Source of the DNA: GYS-P2D sp964489125
GTDB lineage: Bacteria; Bacteroidota; Bacteroidia; Chitinophagales; Saprospiraceae
DNA: 10,520 nucleotides
NCBI GenBank assembly: GCA_964489125.1
Contig: CAZAXY010000116.1
Location: forward strand, 1 to 10,520
Direction: 5' to 3'
Positions within the stretch are counted from its first letter, which is position 1, and each line of letters begins with the position of its first letter. The translations under genes and the position numbers were made by a program. This document shows, one piece after another, positions 7,884-10,520 of the stretch. The notes below the pieces were generated by a model. The model was not told the origin of the DNA and did not search any database. It saw only the letters and a list, made by a program, of their open reading frames with translations.

Positions 7884-8756
7884 ATGGTGGTATACTCCAT
7901 AAAGGATGTAGAGAAGTTAACAGGTGTTAAGGCACATACTATCCGTATATGGGAGAAGCGCTATAATATTATCGAGCCCAAGCGAACTGATAGCAACATA
8001 CGCTATTATCTAGATGACGACCTTAAGCATATCCTTAATATTGCGCTCCTCAACCGCAATGGTATCAAGATTTCCAAGATATCAGATATGGACATCACTG
8101 AGATCCAGCGGAAGGTTGCAGAGATCGCGGATATAGATGAATCATTTGAGGGACAACTTGATACTTTAACAATCTCCCTGATTGATCTTGACGAAGTCAA
8201 ATTTCTCAAAATATTTGAGAAAAATCTACAAGAACGAGGGTTTGTAAATACGATGCTGGAAGTAATATATCCACTCTTGGACAAATTGGCCATGATGTGG
8301 ATTACAGGCAGTATTAAGTCTATTCATGAAAAGTTTGTTTCTAATCTTATTAAGCGTAAGTCGATAGTTCATATCGATGGCCTTAAGGCAACACGAAATG
8401 AGACCTTCTTGATTTACTTGCCAGAAGGCGAACGCAATGAATTGAGTCTATTATTCCTCAATTACATGATTAGTTCGCATGGCTTCAAGGTCATCAACGC
8501 CGGGGTTGATGTTAGTATAGATGACCTCGTTGAGACTAAAGAGGTTCGTGTGCCAGAATATATCATGACCATAGTCAATGATAGTTTATCAGGAGATAAC
8601 CTGATTACCTATATGGAATATATCAGCGGCGAATTTCCAGATAGCAAATTGATTTTATCTGGCATCCAAGTTGAGACATTACCCCCTGATTACTCAGAGC
8701 AAGTTACCCTACTCAAATCGTCAGAGGATACGATGGTTTATCTCAATGAACTATAG
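7884..8756 (+). CDS. MerR family transcriptional regulator with degenerate cobalamin-binding-like domain
   Basis: The 290-residue protein has an N-terminal MerR winged helix-turn-helix at about 3-70, including HTIRIWEKRY (18-27) and NIRYYLDDDL (38-47). A helical B12-binding-2-like region spans about 90-165 and a Rossmann-like domain about 172-285, the layout of CarA/CarH/LitR regulators. In photoreceptor members the helical domain carries W...EH and the C-terminal domain carries ExHxxG, whose histidine is the lower cobalt ligand. Here W139 is kept but the EH position reads E149-K150, and the ligand motif reads ERNELS (183-188), with N185 for His and S188 for Gly. It is therefore predicted to bind DNA but not B12 in the usual way. 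No carotenoid or photolyase genes, the usual targets, are adjacent. ATG at 7884 is the likely start; GTG follows immediately. Function and target are unknown. Confidence 0.88.
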   Translation: MVVYSIKDVEKLTGVKAHTIRIWEKRYNIIEPKRTDSNIRYYLDDDLKHILNIALLNRNGIKISKISDMDITEIQRKVAEIADIDESFEGQLDTLTISLIDLDEVKFLKIFEKNLQERGFVNTMLEVIYPLLDKLAMMWITGSIKSIHEKFVSNLIKRKSIVHIDGLKATRNETFLIYLPEGERNELSLLFLNYMISSHGFKVINAGVDVSIDDLVETKEVRVPEYIMTIVNDSLSGDNLITYMEYISGEFPDSKLILSGIQVETLPPDYSEQVTLLKSSEDTMVYLNEL

Positions 8757-8837
8757 TCAACCGCACGAGATTAATGTGCTTTTTAGATGTACTCTCCCGA
8801 CTCCCGGTCTCTTTTAAAATAGCTATATCTTCATAGT

Positions 8838-9068
8838 ATGAGCATACAGGAAATTAAACAGCACATAGCGCAGCTCTCCCATGCTGAACAGGACGATTTA
8901 CGGCAGTATATCGATATGCTCCAGAGCAATGAAACGGTGTTAGATCCCTTACCCGTTCTAGTGTGGAAGGAAGTCGCGATAAGAGCTACTGCCGTAGAAA
9001 ATGGCACCATGAAGACATCACCAGCGGAAGATGTTATGGTGGACCTACGAGAAAGGGTTAGCAAGTGA
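8838..9068 (+). CDS. Small antitoxin-like protein (addiction module component, Unstab_antitox type)
   Basis: The 76-residue protein has an N-terminal helical segment (MSIQEIKQHIAQLSHAEQDD, 1-20) followed by WKEVAIRA (43-50), a V/E-N-G turn, and SPAEDVMVDLRER (61-73). This is the pattern of the short 'putative addiction module component' antitoxins: a leucine-rich start, a conserved W..E...R stretch, and a C-terminal AEEVM..L helix. Such proteins neutralise RelE/ParE-fold toxins encoded just downstream. The reading frame is intact. Its TGA stop overlaps the GTG that begins the decayed toxin frame at 9065. No promoter match was found upstream. With the partner broken it may now be an orphan that is drifting, or it may act on a toxin elsewhere. 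Confidence 0.75.
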   Translation: MSIQEIKQHIAQLSHAEQDDLRQYIDMLQSNETVLDPLPVLVWKEVAIRATAVENGTMKTSPAEDVMVDLRERVSK

Positions 9069-9354
9069 ACTACAACGTAGTCATCGCTGATGCCGCCAAA
9101 CATATCTGATAGGTATATTGATTATCACATGCTATTTCTTAGAGCTATTCTACCATATTCATATCAGAGCTTGAGGAGTACCTCAAGCATTTAGAAGAAG
9201 CGCCAGAACTATTTATCAGAGTTCGCGGTAAATACCACCGCATGTATCTAAAGCGGTTTAAGTATCAGTCATATATAGTATTGACCCTGATGTCGTCACT
9301 ATACTGGCTGTAGTGCATGAGCACAGACATCTAGATAGATGGATACGGGAATAA
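9065..9354 (+). pseudogene. Decayed RelE/ParE-type toxin, partner of the upstream antitoxin
   Basis: Starting at GTG 9065 the frame reads VNYNVVIADAAKHI, like the N-terminal strand and helix of RelE/ParE toxins, then stops at TGA TAG (9107-9112). Toxin-like sequence continues: DRYIDYH in another frame (9108-9128), then FISELEEYLKHLEEAPELF and KYHRMYLKRF in the first frame, with a further in-frame stop at 9140-9142. Around 9272 the frame shifts again to give YSIDPDVVTILAVVHEHRHL then DRWIRE and a stop at 9352-9354. The LKRF and AVVHEHR..DRW segments are the conserved C-terminal core of this toxin family. Two frame changes near the start, at least three in-frame stops and the late frameshift show that no full toxin can be made. 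The family call comes from the motifs. Confidence 0.8.
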
Positions 9355-9449
9355 AGAGTTACCATCTCCAGAGCTTGCGCTACCTTTTTGCTCTGCAGTG
9401 ATGCCACGCCTAAATAAAAAAGTTTTATTCAAACGGATATGAGGCATAG

Positions 9450-9575
9450 TGGACTAAGGCAAAAATATTAGCAGCCACGCACTAACCAGAAGAGGCTTTG
9501 ATATACGTAAATAATTTGATTGATCTCCCTGAAGCCTTTTACTTCAACCGGAATAAGGAAATATGGAATCTTTGA
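9450..9575 (+). pseudogene. Possible remnant of a small gene
   Basis: One plus-strand frame reads WTKAKILAATH, a stop at 9483-9485, then PEEALIYVNNLID and LPEAFYFNRNKEIWNL before TGA at 9573-9575. The composition looks protein-like, with helical Leu/Glu spacing, and it lies next to a proven toxin remnant. The ILAAT..PEEAL..V...ID pattern loosely resembles the start of small antitoxin-type proteins, but there is no diagnostic motif. It has no usable start codon and an internal stop. It may be chance. Confidence 0.25.
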
Positions 9576-9578
9576 TTA

Positions 9579-9596
9579 ACTCTTGGACTCAAGAGT
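9579..9596 (-). terminator. Candidate hairpin terminator of the zinc-ribbon gene
   Basis: A perfect 7-bp inverted repeat, ACTCTTG / CAAGAGT, encloses the four-base loop GACT. It begins 7 bases after the stop codon of the minus-strand zinc-ribbon gene, the position expected for a terminator. No clear run of U follows in the minus direction, so intrinsic termination would be weak. It could instead protect the 3' end. Confidence 0.45.
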
Positions 9597-9603
9597 AATT
9601 AGA

Positions 9604-10371
9604 TTACGCTACAGAATCGTACTTCTTAGAAAGGTCCTCAGCGATTTTGTTGTCGACTAATACACGGCCGCAGTGCTCACAGGCGATGACCTTTTTGTAA
9701 TGTCCTATCTCGATCTGTAGCTGAGGTGGTATCCTGTTAAAACATCCAGAACAAGCATCTCTCTCAACAGTACATACAGCAAGACCATTGCGATATCTTG
9801 AACGAACTCTGGTATATGCTTTCATCAATCGATCCTCGATATTCTCCTTAGCCTTTTCAGATAGCTTTTGAAGTTCTGCTTCTTTAGCATTAGTTTTTTC
9901 GATGATTTTTTCAAGCTCAACCTTCTTGACATCAAGGTTTTTTTGCTTGCCATCTAATTTTTCTTGGGCTTCAGTAAGTGTAGCGTTTTTTACTTCCTTA
10001 CTGCGGTCAGCATCTCCGATCTTCTTTTCAGACAGTTGGATTTCGAGCTTTTGAAGTTCGATTTCTTTCGTGAGAGCTTCGAACTCTCTGTTATTTTTTA
10101 CATCATCGAGCTGCTTCTCGTATCTCTCGATTAGCATGGTAGACTCTTGCATATTGGCCTTATGAGCACTTATATCCTGATCTAAGTCAGATACAGACCC
10201 TTCTAGTCTCTTGATGCGCTTATCGAGACCAGCAATCTCATCCTCGAGATCACTTACCTCGATAGGTAACTCACCCTTTAGGACTTGTATCTCATCAATA
10301 TTAGAATCTATGAGTTGTAAGCTATATAACTCCTTTAGTTTGTCAGATATACCAGATGAAGACTTGGCCAT
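9604..10371 (-). CDS. Coiled-coil zinc-ribbon protein (COG1579 / C4-type zinc ribbon)
   Basis: The 255-residue protein is dominated by heptad-rich, charged helices from about 10 to 190, predicted to form a long antiparallel coiled coil. It contains the family hallmark VKNNREFEAL (91-100). A C-terminal zinc ribbon follows, with CSGC (C207, C210) and CEHC (C231, C234) as the four probable zinc ligands. This matches the widespread COG1579 family (length about 240-260), whose members are thought to bind nucleic acid or act as adaptors; the precise role is unsettled. There is no signal peptide or membrane segment, so it is cytoplasmic. The ATG start at 10371 fits the family N-terminus. In many Bacteroidota a Nif3-like gene lies upstream, but that side is outside the window. 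A candidate promoter about 120 bp upstream and a hairpin after its stop suggest a single-gene transcript. Confidence 0.92.
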   Translation of the reverse strand: MAKSSSGISDKLKELYSLQLIDSNIDEIQVLKGELPIEVSDLEDEIAGLDKRIKRLEGSVSDLDQDISAHKANMQESTMLIERYEKQLDDVKNNREFEALTKEIELQKLEIQLSEKKIGDADRSKEVKNATLTEAQEKLDGKQKNLDVKKVELEKIIEKTNAKEAELQKLSEKAKENIEDRLMKAYTRVRSRYRNGLAVCTVERDACSGCFNRIPPQLQIEIGHYKKVIACEHCGRVLVDNKIAEDLSKKYDSVA

Positions 10372-10441
10372 TATGTCTAAATTAAATGCTTAATAGATAT
10401 GCCTGTCAGAGTAATGATCGAGGCGGTTTTCATCAATAATT

Positions 10442-10457
10442 CAATAATAATTTATTG
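10442..10457. repeat. Inverted repeat in the leader of the zinc-ribbon gene
   Basis: CAATAA and TTATTG form a perfect 6-bp inverted repeat separated by four bases. It lies between the candidate promoter and the start codon of the zinc-ribbon gene. It could be an operator or simply AT-rich chance; the stem is too weak to act as an RNA terminator. Confidence 0.3.
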
Positions 10458-10487
10458 GATTCGTGACCACTTTCGTGGAACGGGCTG

Positions 10488-10520
10488 CAAATTTAGGAAA
10501 TTTCTCTGTAAGAAGTTCAA
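10488..10520 (-). promoter_or_regulatory. Candidate Bacteroidota promoter for the zinc-ribbon gene
   Basis: On the minus strand a TTG at 10520-10518 is followed after 22 bases by TAAATTTG (10495-10488). This fits the Bacteroidota TTG-N17-23-TAnnTTTG promoter pattern at both boxes. Transcription would begin near 10481, giving a leader of about 110 nucleotides before the ATG at 10371. It is the best two-box promoter match noticed in the window, but it touches the window edge. Confidence 0.45.

Larger units (their letters stand above)
9355..9603. other. Non-coding stretch between toxin pseudogene and zinc-ribbon gene
   Basis: These 249 bp contain no intact gene. They hold a weak AT-only inverted repeat at 9413-9429 (AATAAAA, 3-base loop, TTTTATT), a possible decayed coding fragment at 9450-9575, and a hairpin at 9579-9596. 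Together with the adjacent toxin remnant this looks like an eroding accessory island between conserved genes. Confidence 0.5.

Noticed and set aside
8831..9103. Minus-strand 90-codon open frame opposite the antitoxin
   Set aside because: The plus-strand frame matches an antitoxin family and is followed by toxin motifs on the same strand, while the minus frame has no recognisable motif.
9413..9429. AT-only inverted repeat as a terminator of the antitoxin/toxin remnant
   Set aside because: The 7-bp stem contains only A-T pairs and has a three-base loop, so it would be very unstable; it is more likely a chance feature of AT-rich DNA.

Overview
The window reads as chromosomal DNA of a member of the Bacteroidota. 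Three things support this: a PorZ-type protein with a type IX secretion (T9SS) type A sorting domain, a bacillithiol glycosyltransferase (BshA), and several TAnnTTTG-type -7 promoter boxes with no obvious Shine-Dalgarno sequences. Class or genus cannot be fixed from the window. Base composition is moderately AT-rich and looks even across the window. No rRNA, tRNA, CRISPR array, insertion sequence or prophage was seen.

Left part, minus strand (1-2404): the first codons of a probable mreC run off the left edge. They are preceded by mreB, the cell-shape actin homologue, and by an M16-family peptidase homologue that has lost the zinc-binding motif. The three lie head to tail and may be cotranscribed. 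A divergent intergenic region (2405-2529) carries a candidate promoter in each direction.

Middle, plus strand (2530-6581): dnaN (sliding clamp), nadD (NAD synthesis) and porZ (T9SS attachment complex) form a probable operon. porZ starts on a TTG that overlaps the nadD stop (TTGA). porZ then converges on bshA (minus, 6571-7707) and the two genes overlap by 11 bp.

Right part: a MerR-family regulator (7884-8756) has a cobalamin-binding-like C-terminal region in which the B12 contact residues are replaced. It is followed by an intact small antitoxin-like gene (8838-9068) and a clearly decayed RelE/ParE-type toxin partner (9065-9354). Next come about 250 bp of non-coding DNA with a possible further gene remnant. 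The last gene (9604-10371, minus) encodes a coiled-coil/zinc-ribbon protein of the COG1579 type, with a candidate terminator after it and a candidate promoter before it.

Most of the window is ordinary housekeeping content. No undescribed multi-gene system is evident. The points worth a second look are the broken toxin-antitoxin module, the B12-site-degenerate MerR regulator, the M16 pseudo-peptidase without an adjacent catalytic partner, and the translational coupling of porZ to nadD.
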